Shown here: positions 25,022 to 33,949 of the stretch, one piece after another
Numbering within the stretch: position 1 is the stretch's first letter
Layout: each line of letters starts with the position of its first letter
Assembly: GCA_965203985.1 (NCBI GenBank)
Contig: CBDBDS010000007.1
Coordinates: 1-64,000, forward strand
Direction: 5' to 3'
DNA from: Bin87 sp965203985
GTDB lineage: Bacteria > Chloroflexota > Dehalococcoidia > Lucifugimonadales > UBA3495
DNA length: 64,000 nt
Notes under the pieces: generated by a model
What the model was told of the DNA's origin: nothing
Databases searched by the model: none
Seen by the model: the letters and a program-made list of their open reading frames with translations, nothing else
Position numbers and translations under genes: made by a program

Positions 25022-27055
25022 ATGCTGACCGAAACCCTGGTGTGGGCAATCTTCCTGCTGCCCGTGGCATCGTTCCTGCTGATCGGGCTGGTCATCCGGC
25101 CCCTTGGCCCGGCTTTCGCCAAGTCCGCCGGCTACGTCACGATCCTGGCCCTCGGCATCGGGTTTATCCTTTCGGTTTGGCTGCTCCGGTCTCACGCCCA
25201 CGGCGAGGTTTACGAATTCGCGCCGTACCTGTGGCTGAACCTGGGTCCCGCCGCGATTGAAGTCGGGCTGTTGCTGGATCCCCTTACCAACGTGATGCTG
25301 GTGGTTGTGACCGGCGTCAGCCTGATGGTCCAGATCTATTCGATGGGGTACATGGATGGCGACGAGAGCTTCGCCCGCTACTTCGCCTACATGTCCCTGT
25401 TCAGCGCCTCGATGATCGGGCTGGTGCTGGCCGTCAACATCGTGCAGATGTATGTGTTCTGGGAGCTGGTGGGCCTGTCTTCCTATCTGCTGATCGGGTT
25501 CTGGCACGATCGGCCAGCGGCGGCCGCGGCGGCGAAAAAGGCATTCATCATCACGCGCATCGGCGATGTCGGTTTCCTGCTGGCCATCATATATCTGTTC
25601 TTCCAGGCGGACACTTTTGCCGCCCACGGCCTGAACGCGCTGCACATCCCGCACATCTGGGAGGCGGCGGCACCAGTGGCAGCGGGCGGTGCTGGAATAG
25701 TTGCGGGCGGCGCGCTTTTGTGGCTGTGCCTGGGTCTGTTCGCGGGAGCGGCCGGCAAGAGCGGCCAATTCCCACTGCACACCTGGCTGCCCGACGCCAT
25801 GGAAGGCCCGACCCCGGTCAGCGCGTTGATCCATGCCGCGACCATGGTCGCAGCCGGCGTGTTTCTGGTGGGACGGTTCTTCCCGGTTTTTGCCGAGTCG
25901 GACGCGGCGATGATGGTGGTCGCGCTGATCGGCGCGTTTACCGCCGTGTTCGCCGCGACCATGGGCCTGGCGGCCAACGACATCAAGCGCGTGATGGCCT
26001 ATTCCACGGTCAGCCAATTGGGTTACATGATGGCCGCGTTGGGCGTGGGGGCATATAACGCTGCCCTGTTCCATCTGTTCACCCACGCCTTTTTCAAGGC
26101 CCTGCTGTTCCTGGGCGCGGGCAGCGTGAATCATGCCGCCGGCACCTTCAACATGATGTACATGGGCGGCCTGCGCAAGGCGATGCCGGGGACATACGTC
26201 CTCACCGTGATCGGCGCGTTAAGCCTGGTGGGAATATTCCCGCTGGCCGGGTTCTGGAGCAAGGATGAGATCCTGCTGGAGTCCTGGCTCGCCGGCGGAC
26301 CGGTGCCGGCGTCGATCAGCGTACTGGTCTTCGCGATGCTGTTAGTGGGCGTGCTGTTGACGGCGTTCTACAGCTACCGGATGGTACACCTAACCTTCCA
26401 CGGCGAGTTCCGGGGCGGCGGCGAACGCGAACTGCACGACACGGAAGCAGCCGGGCAACCGGCTCCCACCGGGGTCAGCCACCACGTTCACTTGGGCGAG
26501 TCCCCGCTGTTGATGCTGATCCCCATGGGGCTCCTGGGAGTCAGCGCAGTAATAGCCGGTTGGCTTGCCAATCCAATCGGCGTATCCAGCTTTCTGGGGA
26601 TACCTTCGCACTGGTTGACGGAATACTTCGCCTCGGGTCTGCATGACGGACATCACGCGCCGCCGTTCAACATCGCGATAGCGGTGATATCCAACGCTGT
26701 CGCCGTCGCCGGCATCGGTCTGGCGGTGCTCACCTACGCCTGGCCGCGACCATTCACGTCCTCCGAACCATTGAGCAGGGGCGGGCCGTTGCATACCCTG
26801 CTGGCCCAGCGATATTACATGGACGATCTCTACGAGGGCGTCATCGTCGGGCGCGTCTTTTACCGGGCCGTTGCCGCGATCACCGACTGGGTGGACCGCA
26901 ACATTGTCGATGGCATTGTTGGCATGGTCGGCTGGATTTCGCGGAACATAGGTAGCCTGCTGGCCCTGGCCCAGAACGGGCAGGTGCAGACCTACCCGCT
27001 GATAGCCGCGGCGGGCGGCCTGGTAATCATCGTACTGTACCTGGCGCTGGGATAA
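25022..27055 (+). CDS. nuoL: NADH-quinone oxidoreductase subunit L
   Basis: A 677-residue antiporter-like membrane subunit, proton pump of the distal arm. Hallmarks: FWELVGLSSYLLIGFWHDRP with the key Glu, GKSGQFPLHTWLPDAMEGPTPVSALIHAATMVAAGVFLV with pump Lys, and DIKRVMAYSTVSQLGYMMAALG. The C-terminal lateral helix region is present. Six bases before nuoM. Confidence 0.97.
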   Translation: MLTETLVWAIFLLPVASFLLIGLVIRPLGPAFAKSAGYVTILALGIGFILSVWLLRSHAHGEVYEFAPYLWLNLGPAAIEVGLLLDPLTNVMLVVVTGVSLMVQIYSMGYMDGDESFARYFAYMSLFSASMIGLVLAVNIVQMYVFWELVGLSSYLLIGFWHDRPAAAAAAKKAFIITRIGDVGFLLAIIYLFFQADTFAAHGLNALHIPHIWEAAAPVAAGGAGIVAGGALLWLCLGLFAGAAGKSGQFPLHTWLPDAMEGPTPVSALIHAATMVAAGVFLVGRFFPVFAESDAAMMVVALIGAFTAVFAATMGLAANDIKRVMAYSTVSQLGYMMAALGVGAYNAALFHLFTHAFFKALLFLGAGSVNHAAGTFNMMYMGGLRKAMPGTYVLTVIGALSLVGIFPLAGFWSKDEILLESWLAGGPVPASISVLVFAMLLVGVLLTAFYSYRMVHLTFHGEFRGGGERELHDTEAAGQPAPTGVSHHVHLGESPLLMLIPMGLLGVSAVIAGWLANPIGVSSFLGIPSHWLTEYFASGLHDGHHAPPFNIAIAVISNAVAVAGIGLAVLTYAWPRPFTSSEPLSRGGPLHTLLAQRYYMDDLYEGVIVGRVFYRAVAAITDWVDRNIVDGIVGMVGWISRNIGSLLALAQNGQVQTYPLIAAAGGLVIIVLYLALG

Positions 27056-27061
27056 ACGCGA

Positions 27062-28600
27062 ATGCCGACCGGATTCAACGGCCTTCTGACCGCCACCGTT
27101 TTTCTGCCCGCCGTCGCGGCCCTGCTGCTGGCGTTCGGGCTGGTACGGGGCGACCGCAACATTCGCTGGTTCGCCGCCGCCGCCGCCGCAGCGGACCTGG
27201 TCCTGTCGGTGATCGTCTTCGCGCTGTTCCAGCCGGGAGGCGAGAGGTTCCAACTGGTCGATCGGTTCGACTGGATCACCACGGATACGGTGCAGGCCAG
27301 CTACCTGTTGGGAGTGGACGGCATCAGCGCCCCGCTGGTCATGCTGACCGGACTACTCGGCCTGTGTGCGGTGTTCGTGTCGTTCCACATCAGCACCCGG
27401 GTGCGGGAGTATTTCATCTGGCTGTTCGTGCTGCAGACCGCGGTTCTCGGCGTTTTCACCGCCCTGGACTTCCTGCTGTTCTTCCTGTTCTGGGAAATCG
27501 AGCTGGTGCCGATGTACCTGCTGATCTCGACCTGGGGCACCGGACGGCGCGAATACTCCGCCATGAAGTTCCTGATTTTCACGATCCTCGGCTCGGCCTT
27601 CATGCTGGTGGCGGTAGTCGCCGTGTTCGTCAGCGCCGGAGTGGGCAGCTTCGACATGACGCGGCTGCTGCAGCCGGGCGGCGCGCTGGATGCGTCACGG
27701 GCCGCGCTGCCCATGGGAGTCCTGTTCTGGCTGTTTTTCATCGCCTTTGCGGTGAAGTTGCCCACCTGGCCGGTTCACACCTGGCTGCCGGACGCGCACA
27801 CCGACGCGCCTACCGCCGGCAGCGTGATGCTGGCCGGCGTGATGCTGAAAATGGGCGGATACGGCCTCCTGAGGATCAACGCGGGAATGTTCCCCGAGCA
27901 GCTTCAGCAATTCGCCCTGCCCATCGTGGCCTTGGGGGTCATCAGCGTACTGTATGGCGCGGTGGTCACCATGCGGCAAACCGACTTGAAACGGCTCATC
28001 GCGTACTCCAGCGTCAGCCACATGGGACTGGTGCTGATCGGACTGGGTTCCGTCGCCGTCGTGGGCGGAGCGCTCACCGATGCCGGCCTGACCGGCGCGG
28101 CGATGCAGTTGTTCACCCACGGTACCATCACCGGGCTCTTATTCGTGGCCGTGGGCATTCTGTACGAGCAGACCCACACCAGGCACATACCTGACCTGGG
28201 TGGCTTGGCAAACCGGATGCCGATCCTCTCCGGGGCGTTCCTGATCGCGGGCGCCGCGTCGCTGGGGTTGCCCTTGCTGAGCGGGTTCGTGTCCGAGATC
28301 CTGGTGTTCTTCGGCGCGTTCCGTGCCTTTCCGGCGCTGACGATCCTGGCAGTGTTGGGCATCATATTGGCCGCGGGGTACATCCTCTGGATGTTGCAGC
28401 GAACGCTGTTCGGACCCCGGCCGGCGCGTTGGGATAACCTGACTGACGCCTCTCCCGCGGAATTGGTCCCGGTGGCGCTGCTGGTGATCAGTATCGTCGC
28501 CGTGGGCGTTTATCCCGCCTGGCTGACGGATGTATTCCGCGACGGGCTGGAGCCGATCGTCAGCGGATACAATGCCGGGCTGGCCGGGATCAGCCGCTAG
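27062..28600 (+). CDS. nuoM: NADH-quinone oxidoreductase subunit M
   Basis: A 512-residue antiporter-like membrane subunit. Signature segments: FWEIELVPMYLLISTWG with the functional Glu, VKLPTWPVHTWLPDAHTDAPTAGSVMLAGVMLKMGGYGL with the channel Lys, and DLKRLIAYSSVSHMGLVLIGL. Length and order (L-M-N) are standard. nuoN begins 20 bases on. Confidence 0.97.
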   Translation: MPTGFNGLLTATVFLPAVAALLLAFGLVRGDRNIRWFAAAAAAADLVLSVIVFALFQPGGERFQLVDRFDWITTDTVQASYLLGVDGISAPLVMLTGLLGLCAVFVSFHISTRVREYFIWLFVLQTAVLGVFTALDFLLFFLFWEIELVPMYLLISTWGTGRREYSAMKFLIFTILGSAFMLVAVVAVFVSAGVGSFDMTRLLQPGGALDASRAALPMGVLFWLFFIAFAVKLPTWPVHTWLPDAHTDAPTAGSVMLAGVMLKMGGYGLLRINAGMFPEQLQQFALPIVALGVISVLYGAVVTMRQTDLKRLIAYSSVSHMGLVLIGLGSVAVVGGALTDAGLTGAAMQLFTHGTITGLLFVAVGILYEQTHTRHIPDLGGLANRMPILSGAFLIAGAASLGLPLLSGFVSEILVFFGAFRAFPALTILAVLGIILAAGYILWMLQRTLFGPRPARWDNLTDASPAELVPVALLVISIVAVGVYPAWLTDVFRDGLEPIVSGYNAGLAGISR

Positions 28601-28620
28601 CCACAAAGTTCGGAAACGCG

Positions 28621-30132
28621 ATGACTGTTTACGACCTCTACCTAGTTTCGCCGTATCTGGCACTGGCCGCTTTGGCCATGCTGGTGATTGTCGCGGACCT
28701 GGTCACCCGCCGCACCGGTTTGCTGGTTGGTCTGTCCTTTGTCGGACTGGCGGCGCCGGCGGCGTTGAGCGCCTGGCAGTTGGTGGATCTGACCAGCAGC
28801 GGAGCCAGTGAGCTGACCGCCGAGGGATCGGTCATCCTCTACACGTTGTCCATAGACCGGTTCGCGCTGTTCTTCAACTTCCTGATTTTGGCAGCGGTTG
28901 GGCTGGTGGTCCTGGTGTCCAACGATTACGTGCGGCGGGTCCAGCGGCTTCAAGGAGAGTACTTCGGTCTCATGCTGCTGTCGGCCACCGGAATGATGCT
29001 GCTGGCCGCGGCCAACGAACTGATCACGATTTACATCGCCCTGGAACTGACCACCCTCCCGCTGGCGGCGCTGGCGGCGTTCCTGCCCAACGCGCGCTCC
29101 AGCGAGGCCGGAATGAAGTTCCTCATCATCGGCGCAATCAGCAGCGCGGTAATGCTCTACGGGATGGCATTGATCTACGGCTTCACGGGAAGCACGCGGT
29201 TGGACGAGATCGCCGCGGTTCTGGCCGCAAGTCCGCAATCAGGCGTATTGCCCTTCGGCAGCATGGCAGTCTTGCTAGCGGTGGTGCTCCTGCTGACCGG
29301 GTTCGGCTTCAAGATGTCGGCGGCGCCGTTCCAGATGTGGGTGCCCGACGTCTACGAGGGCGCTCCGACGCCGATGGTTGCCTTCCTCTCGGTGGCGAGC
29401 AAAGCCGCCGCATTCGCGTTGGTTCTCCGGGTGTTCTACATTGGATTTGAGGCCCTCGACGGCGACTGGTGGGTACTGCTGGCAGGACTGGCCGCCCTGT
29501 CCATGACCATCGGGAACTTGGTGGCGATAGCCCAGCGGAACATCAAGCGGATGTTCGGTTATAGCACCATCGCCCACGCCGGATACATCCTAGTGGGCGT
29601 CGCCGCCGTGGCCACCGTGGGCGAATCGGACACTTTCGGACCCAGCAGCGTGCTGTTTTACCTGGCGGCCTACACCGCGGCGAACCTGACCGCATTCTTC
29701 GCCATCGTGTGCATCGGCAACCGGATCAACAGCGATGAGATCGAAGACTATGCCGGGATGCTGCGCCGCGCCCCGTTCCTGGCCATTGCGCTGGCGTTGG
29801 CGCTGATCGCCCTGATCGGAGTCCCGCCCACCAGCATATTCATCGCGAAGATCTACATTTTCGCGGCCGCCATCAACACCGGCGAATCGCTGATGACCTG
29901 GCTGGTTATCATCGGCGTGGTTAACAGCGTGGTGTCGGCTTACTACTACCTCCGCGTGATCAAGGTGATGTTCCTGCAACCCGCCATCCACACGGAACGC
30001 TTGGGCGGGTCCTGGCCTGTCAACGTAGCGCTGGGCGTGGCGGCATTGTGCATGATTTGGCTGGGCGTGGCACCGGGAATCATCGTGACGGCGGCGGAAC
30101 AGGCCGCGGTCGTGTTGTTGGCCGGCGGGTAG
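28621..30132 (+). CDS. nuoN: NADH-quinone oxidoreductase subunit N
   Basis: A 503-residue antiporter-like membrane subunit that ends the operon. Hallmarks: YIALELTTLPLAALAAFLPNARSSEAGMKFLIIGAISSAVMLYG and GFKMSAAPFQMWVPDVYEGAPTPMVAFLSVASKAAAFAL, with the channel Lys residues, and NIKRMFGYSTIAHAGYILVG. No nuoE, nuoF or nuoG is found in the operon. nadK follows 22 bases later in the same direction and may be cotranscribed. Confidence 0.97.
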   Translation: MTVYDLYLVSPYLALAALAMLVIVADLVTRRTGLLVGLSFVGLAAPAALSAWQLVDLTSSGASELTAEGSVILYTLSIDRFALFFNFLILAAVGLVVLVSNDYVRRVQRLQGEYFGLMLLSATGMMLLAAANELITIYIALELTTLPLAALAAFLPNARSSEAGMKFLIIGAISSAVMLYGMALIYGFTGSTRLDEIAAVLAASPQSGVLPFGSMAVLLAVVLLLTGFGFKMSAAPFQMWVPDVYEGAPTPMVAFLSVASKAAAFALVLRVFYIGFEALDGDWWVLLAGLAALSMTIGNLVAIAQRNIKRMFGYSTIAHAGYILVGVAAVATVGESDTFGPSSVLFYLAAYTAANLTAFFAIVCIGNRINSDEIEDYAGMLRRAPFLAIALALALIALIGVPPTSIFIAKIYIFAAAINTGESLMTWLVIIGVVNSVVSAYYYLRVIKVMFLQPAIHTERLGGSWPVNVALGVAALCMIWLGVAPGIIVTAAEQAAVVLLAGG

Positions 30133-30154
30133 GGATCCGGACGGACTCGCGCAG

Positions 30155-31006
30155 ATGAAAACGGTCGGCATCGCGTACAACGATCTGATCCCCGAGGCGT
30201 TGGACCTGGCCCATGCCATCGTCGGCGAGTTGAACCTTGGTTCAGACACCTGGATCTTGCGGGCGGAAGATGCGGAAGACCTGAGCCAGCGCGCGAAAGG
30301 GACGGATCTGGTAATCACCATCGGAGGCGACGGGACGATCTTGCGCGTTAATCGCGCCATTGCACCCCAGGGCATTCCTCTGTTGGGCATCAACATGGGC
30401 CGGCTGGGTTTCATGACCGAGTTGACGGTGCCCGGCGTAATGGAGCAGTTGCCCAGGTATCTGAACGAAGACTTGCGAGTCTCGGAGCACAGCATGCTGA
30501 TGGCGACCGTGTTCCGGCGCGGGGATGACGAAGAAACCGTCGGTGAGGGACCCTACCACGCGCTCAATGACGTGGTGCTCTCCCGGAGCCGAGTGTCCCG
30601 AGTGATCACGGTGCGCGCAGTGATTGATGGCGCAGACGTGTCCACGTTCCGAGCCGACGGGGTGATACTGGCGACGGCCACGGGCAGCACCGGGTACAGC
30701 TTTGCCGCCGGCGGTCCCATCGTGGACCCGCTGTCCGACGACGTGGTGCTCACTCCGCTGGCATCGCACGTGGGGTTGACGACACCGCTGGTACTGCGAC
30801 CCACCAGCAGCGTCGATTTCCGGCTGGAAGGCTCGCAGGAAGCGATTATCAGCGTGGACGGGTTCGAGAATCACCCGATTGAACCGGGCGACTGGGTGCG
30901 CGTCACGCGCAGCCCGTATCGGGCGCGGTTCCTTCGGGCCAACGATCACAACTATTTCTGGGCGACCCTCACCCGCCGGCTGGGCTTCAGCCTTACGGGG
31001 CGCTAG
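30155..31006 (+). CDS. nadK: NAD kinase
   Basis: A 283-residue NAD(+)/NADH kinase, the source of NADP. It contains the GGDGT phosphate-binding motif (LVITIGGDGTILRVNRA), GRLGFMTEL, ALNDVVLSRSRVSR, and the Gly-rich ATATGSTGYSFAAGGPIVDP signature. Length is typical. It lies between nuoN and two NUDIX genes on the same strand, a cluster with pyridine-nucleotide metabolism in common. Confidence 0.96.
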   Translation: MKTVGIAYNDLIPEALDLAHAIVGELNLGSDTWILRAEDAEDLSQRAKGTDLVITIGGDGTILRVNRAIAPQGIPLLGINMGRLGFMTELTVPGVMEQLPRYLNEDLRVSEHSMLMATVFRRGDDEETVGEGPYHALNDVVLSRSRVSRVITVRAVIDGADVSTFRADGVILATATGSTGYSFAAGGPIVDPLSDDVVLTPLASHVGLTTPLVLRPTSSVDFRLEGSQEAIISVDGFENHPIEPGDWVRVTRSPYRARFLRANDHNYFWATLTRRLGFSLTGR

Positions 31007-31018
31007 GCAGAGAACGCG

Positions 31019-31567
31019 ATGACCACCTTTCCCGACAACGAACCCACCATTTCTTCGCGCCACATTTACAGCGGGCGCATCATCGACGTGCGAGTCGATA
31101 CGGTCCGCCTGCAGAGTGGTCGGGAGAGCACCCGAGAAATCGTCGATCATGCGCCGTCGATTTGCGTGGTGCCAGTGGACGCTGACGGTAATGTCCTGAT
31201 GGTGCGTCAGTACAGGAAGCCCACGGACGGCTTTCTCCTGGAGGTTCCGGCAGGAGGGATCGACGAGGGGGAAACGCCCGAGGAGGCCACACGCCGGGAA
31301 CTGCAGGAGGAGATTGGCCACACGGCCGACAATCTCGAATCGTTGAGCGCATTCTGGTTGGCTCCGGGTTGGTGCTCCGAGTACATGTACGCATTTCTGG
31401 CCACCGGTCTGAGGCCAGCCAACCTGGACTCGGATGAGGATGAATTCATCGAGGTGGTGCGCTTGCCGCTGCAAGAGGTTGCTGATGCGATCAGCCGCGG
31501 CAAAATACAGGACGCCAAGAGCGTGGCATCACTGCTGCTGGCGGCGCGCACCCTTGGGTCCGAGTAG
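31019..31567 (+). CDS. NUDIX hydrolase, ADP-ribose pyrophosphatase-like
   Basis: A 182-residue NUDIX enzyme. The box GGIDEGETPEEATRRELQEE, then IG, spans about residues 79-101 and has the G-x5-E-x7-REUxEExGU pattern. The upstream VRVDTVRLQSGRESTREIVDH region resembles the N-terminal domain of ADP-ribose pyrophosphatases, which split ADP-ribose to AMP and ribose 5-phosphate. Starts 12 bases after nadK. A close paralogue follows. Confidence 0.9.
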   Translation: MTTFPDNEPTISSRHIYSGRIIDVRVDTVRLQSGRESTREIVDHAPSICVVPVDADGNVLMVRQYRKPTDGFLLEVPAGGIDEGETPEEATRRELQEEIGHTADNLESLSAFWLAPGWCSEYMYAFLATGLRPANLDSDEDEFIEVVRLPLQEVADAISRGKIQDAKSVASLLLAARTLGSE

Positions 31568-31577
31568 GACTCGACAC

Positions 31578-32126
31578 ATGGCGAGCATGTCGGAGAGGAC
31601 CGCGCCGGCCGGATCGCGATGGATCTACCGGGGCCAGTTTATCAACCTGAGGGAAGACACCGTCCTGCTGGAGGACGGTGAAAGACACACGTCGACTATC
31701 GTCGAATACCCGTCGTCAGTTTGTGTGGTGCCGCTGTTGGCGGATGGCACGGTGATGCTGGTCCGTCAATTCCGCAAGCCGGCCGAGGAGTTCCTGCTTG
31801 AAGCGCCGGCCGGCAAGATGGAGCCCGGCGAAAAGCCGGAAGCTGCCGTGCTCCGGGAAATGCAAGAAGAGATCGGGCACACGGCCGGACAATTGGAACC
31901 GTTGGCCACCTTCTACATCGAGCCTGCGCTGTGCACGCAGCGCATGCACGTATTCCTGGCCAGGGACCTGACGCCGGCCACACTGTCGGCTGATGAGGAC
32001 GAGTTCATTGACGTGCGGAGGGTATCGATGGATCGAGTCGCGGGCTTGATCGCGGACGGGTCGATACGCGACGCGAAGAGCATAAGCGCGTTGTTGCTAG
32101 CGATGCGGGTTATGGGTGATAATTAG
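31578..32126 (+). CDS. NUDIX hydrolase, ADP-ribose pyrophosphatase-like (paralogue)
   Basis: A 182-residue NUDIX enzyme with the box GKMEPGEKPEAAVLREMQEEIGH. It lines up almost end to end with the preceding gene: FINLREDTVLLEDGERHTSTIVEYPSSVCVVPL against IIDVRVDTVRLQSG, EEFLLEAPAG against DGFLLEVPAG, and IRDAKSISALLLAMR against IQDAKSVASLLLAAR. The pair is therefore a tandem duplication that has diverged. ATG 31578 is taken; ATG 31587 is also possible. Confidence 0.9.
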   Translation: MASMSERTAPAGSRWIYRGQFINLREDTVLLEDGERHTSTIVEYPSSVCVVPLLADGTVMLVRQFRKPAEEFLLEAPAGKMEPGEKPEAAVLREMQEEIGHTAGQLEPLATFYIEPALCTQRMHVFLARDLTPATLSADEDEFIDVRRVSMDRVAGLIADGSIRDAKSISALLLAMRVMGDN

Positions 32127-32203
32127 CCGCCGCAAAATGGCGCGCCGCTTGTGAGCGCCATCAATCGCCGGACTCTGCGGCGCCCGGCCGGAGGAAAACA
32201 CAC

Positions 32204-33892
32204 ATGGCAGAGGTTTTGCAACACGACGTGCTGGTAGTGGGCGCGGGCTTGGCCGGCATGCGCGCCGCGATAGCGGCTCGGGCCGGCGGCGCGAACACCG
32301 CCATCATCAGCAAGGTCCATCCGGTTCGCAGTCATTCCAACGCGGCTCAGGGCGGCATCAATGCAGCCCTGCTGGACCGCGGCGACGACTGGGAGGACCA
32401 CGCCTACGACACCATCAAGGGCAGCGACTTCCTGGGAGATCAGGATGCCATCGAAGTGATGTGCCGTCAGGCGGGCGCGTCCCTGATCGACATGGAACAC
32501 ATGGGCGTGACCTTCAACCGAGATGATGACGGTCGGCTGGGCACCAGGGCTTTCGGCGGTCAGCGTCGGGCGCGCACCTTCTTCGTGGGCGACTTCACGG
32601 GCCAGGCGCTGCTCCACGTCATGTTCGAGCAGCTTATCAAATCGGGCGTGCAGCGCTATGAGGAATGGTTCGTCACCGCGCTGATCATGGAAGATGGGCA
32701 GGCGGCGGGCGTTATCGCGCTGGAGATTCGCACCGGAGAACTGCACCTGATTCGGGCCAAGTCGGTCATCCTCGCCACCGGCGGCTGCGGACGGCTATTC
32801 GAGCCCAGCACCAACGCCCTGATTGTGACCGGCGACGGGATGGGGCTGGTCTACAACGCCGGCGGCCAGCTGATGGACATGGAAATGGTGCAGTACCATC
32901 CCACCACCCTGGCTGGCAGCGGCGTGCTGATTTCTGAGGCGGCACGCGGCGAAGGCGCATACCTGCGCGACAAAGACGGCAACCGCTTCATGGAGAAATA
33001 CGCTCCCAACATGATGGAGCTGGCCTCCCGGGACGTGGTTTCCCGTGCGGAACAGACGGAGATCAACGCGGGCAACGGCGTCGACGGATGCGTGTACCTG
33101 GACTGCACGCATCTGGGCGAAGCCCTGATTATGGAAAAGCTGATCCAGATCAGGGAAATCGGCATCGACCTGGCCGGCGCCGACATGATCAAGGAACCCA
33201 TTCCCATTCGGCCCGGCATGCACTACATAATGGGCGGCATCAAGACGGACATCGAAGGCCGCACCAATCTGAACGGCGTTTATGCTGCGGGCGAATGCGC
33301 CAATGTCAGCGTCCACGGCGGGAACCGCCTGGGAGCCAATTCGCTGCTGGACACCATCGTGTTTGGCGAAAGGTCCGGGAACCACGCCTCGGAATTCACC
33401 CGCAACATGAGCTATCCCGAATTCGACATCAATGGCACGCTGAATCGCGAACGACGCCGAATCCAGGAGATGCTGGACCGTCCCGAAAACGGTGACCGTT
33501 GGGCGGCAATCCGCAGGGAGATGGGCGAATCGATGAACCGGAACGTTGCGGTTTTCCGCAATGAAGAAGGTATCGAGGAAACCATCGACGACCTGCATCA
33601 GTTGCGTCGCCGATACGAAAACGTGCCGGTCCATAACAAGGGCAAGAGTTTCAACACCGACCTGATTTTCGCGCTGGAGTTGGGCTACATGCTGGACTGC
33701 GCGGACACCATCGCGGTCGGGGCGCTGGAACGCAAGGAGAGCCGGGGGGCGCAGTTCCGCACGGACTACCCCGAGCGGAACGACGAGGAATGGCTGCACC
33801 ACATCGTCCTGACCAAGGGCGACGGAGGACCTGTGACCTCCGAATTGCCGGTCACCATCACCCAGTGGACGCCCGAGGAGAGGAAATACTAG
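32204..33892 (+). CDS. sdhA: Succinate dehydrogenase/fumarate reductase flavoprotein subunit
   Basis: A 562-residue flavoprotein. The dinucleotide fold is at the N-terminus (VLVVGAGLAGMRAAIAA). The FAD attachment region is KVHPVRSHSNAAQGGINAAL, with a His in the place used for covalent flavin. The capping and catalytic regions include MEMVQYHPTTLAGSGVLISEAARGEGAYL and HYIMGGIKTDIEGRTNLNGVYAAGECA followed by HGGNRLGANSLLDTIVFG. It oxidises succinate or reduces fumarate. CGGAGG precedes the ATG. sdhB follows after three bases. Confidence 0.96.
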   Translation: MAEVLQHDVLVVGAGLAGMRAAIAARAGGANTAIISKVHPVRSHSNAAQGGINAALLDRGDDWEDHAYDTIKGSDFLGDQDAIEVMCRQAGASLIDMEHMGVTFNRDDDGRLGTRAFGGQRRARTFFVGDFTGQALLHVMFEQLIKSGVQRYEEWFVTALIMEDGQAAGVIALEIRTGELHLIRAKSVILATGGCGRLFEPSTNALIVTGDGMGLVYNAGGQLMDMEMVQYHPTTLAGSGVLISEAARGEGAYLRDKDGNRFMEKYAPNMMELASRDVVSRAEQTEINAGNGVDGCVYLDCTHLGEALIMEKLIQIREIGIDLAGADMIKEPIPIRPGMHYIMGGIKTDIEGRTNLNGVYAAGECANVSVHGGNRLGANSLLDTIVFGERSGNHASEFTRNMSYPEFDINGTLNRERRRIQEMLDRPENGDRWAAIRREMGESMNRNVAVFRNEEGIEETIDDLHQLRRRYENVPVHNKGKSFNTDLIFALELGYMLDCADTIAVGALERKESRGAQFRTDYPERNDEEWLHHIVLTKGDGGPVTSELPVTITQWTPEERKY

Positions 33893-33895
33893 GCT

Positions 33896-33949
33896 ATGGA
33901 CGTTACCATCCGCGTAAAAAGACAGGATCCGGAGGCGGATGGCGAGGGG
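33896..33949 (+). other. sdhB: Probable displaced 5' end of sdhB, separated by a 1-nt frameshift
   Basis: The ATG at 33896, three bases past sdhA, reads MDVTIRVKRQDPEADGEG, the usual beginning of an SdhB/FrdB. In this frame the similarity stops at a run of four G (33946-33949). In the +1 frame it resumes as RFPYWQDYPVTIADN. Removing one G would join the two into one normal SdhB. Whether the extra G is real or a sequencing or assembly error cannot be told from here. Confidence 0.75.
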
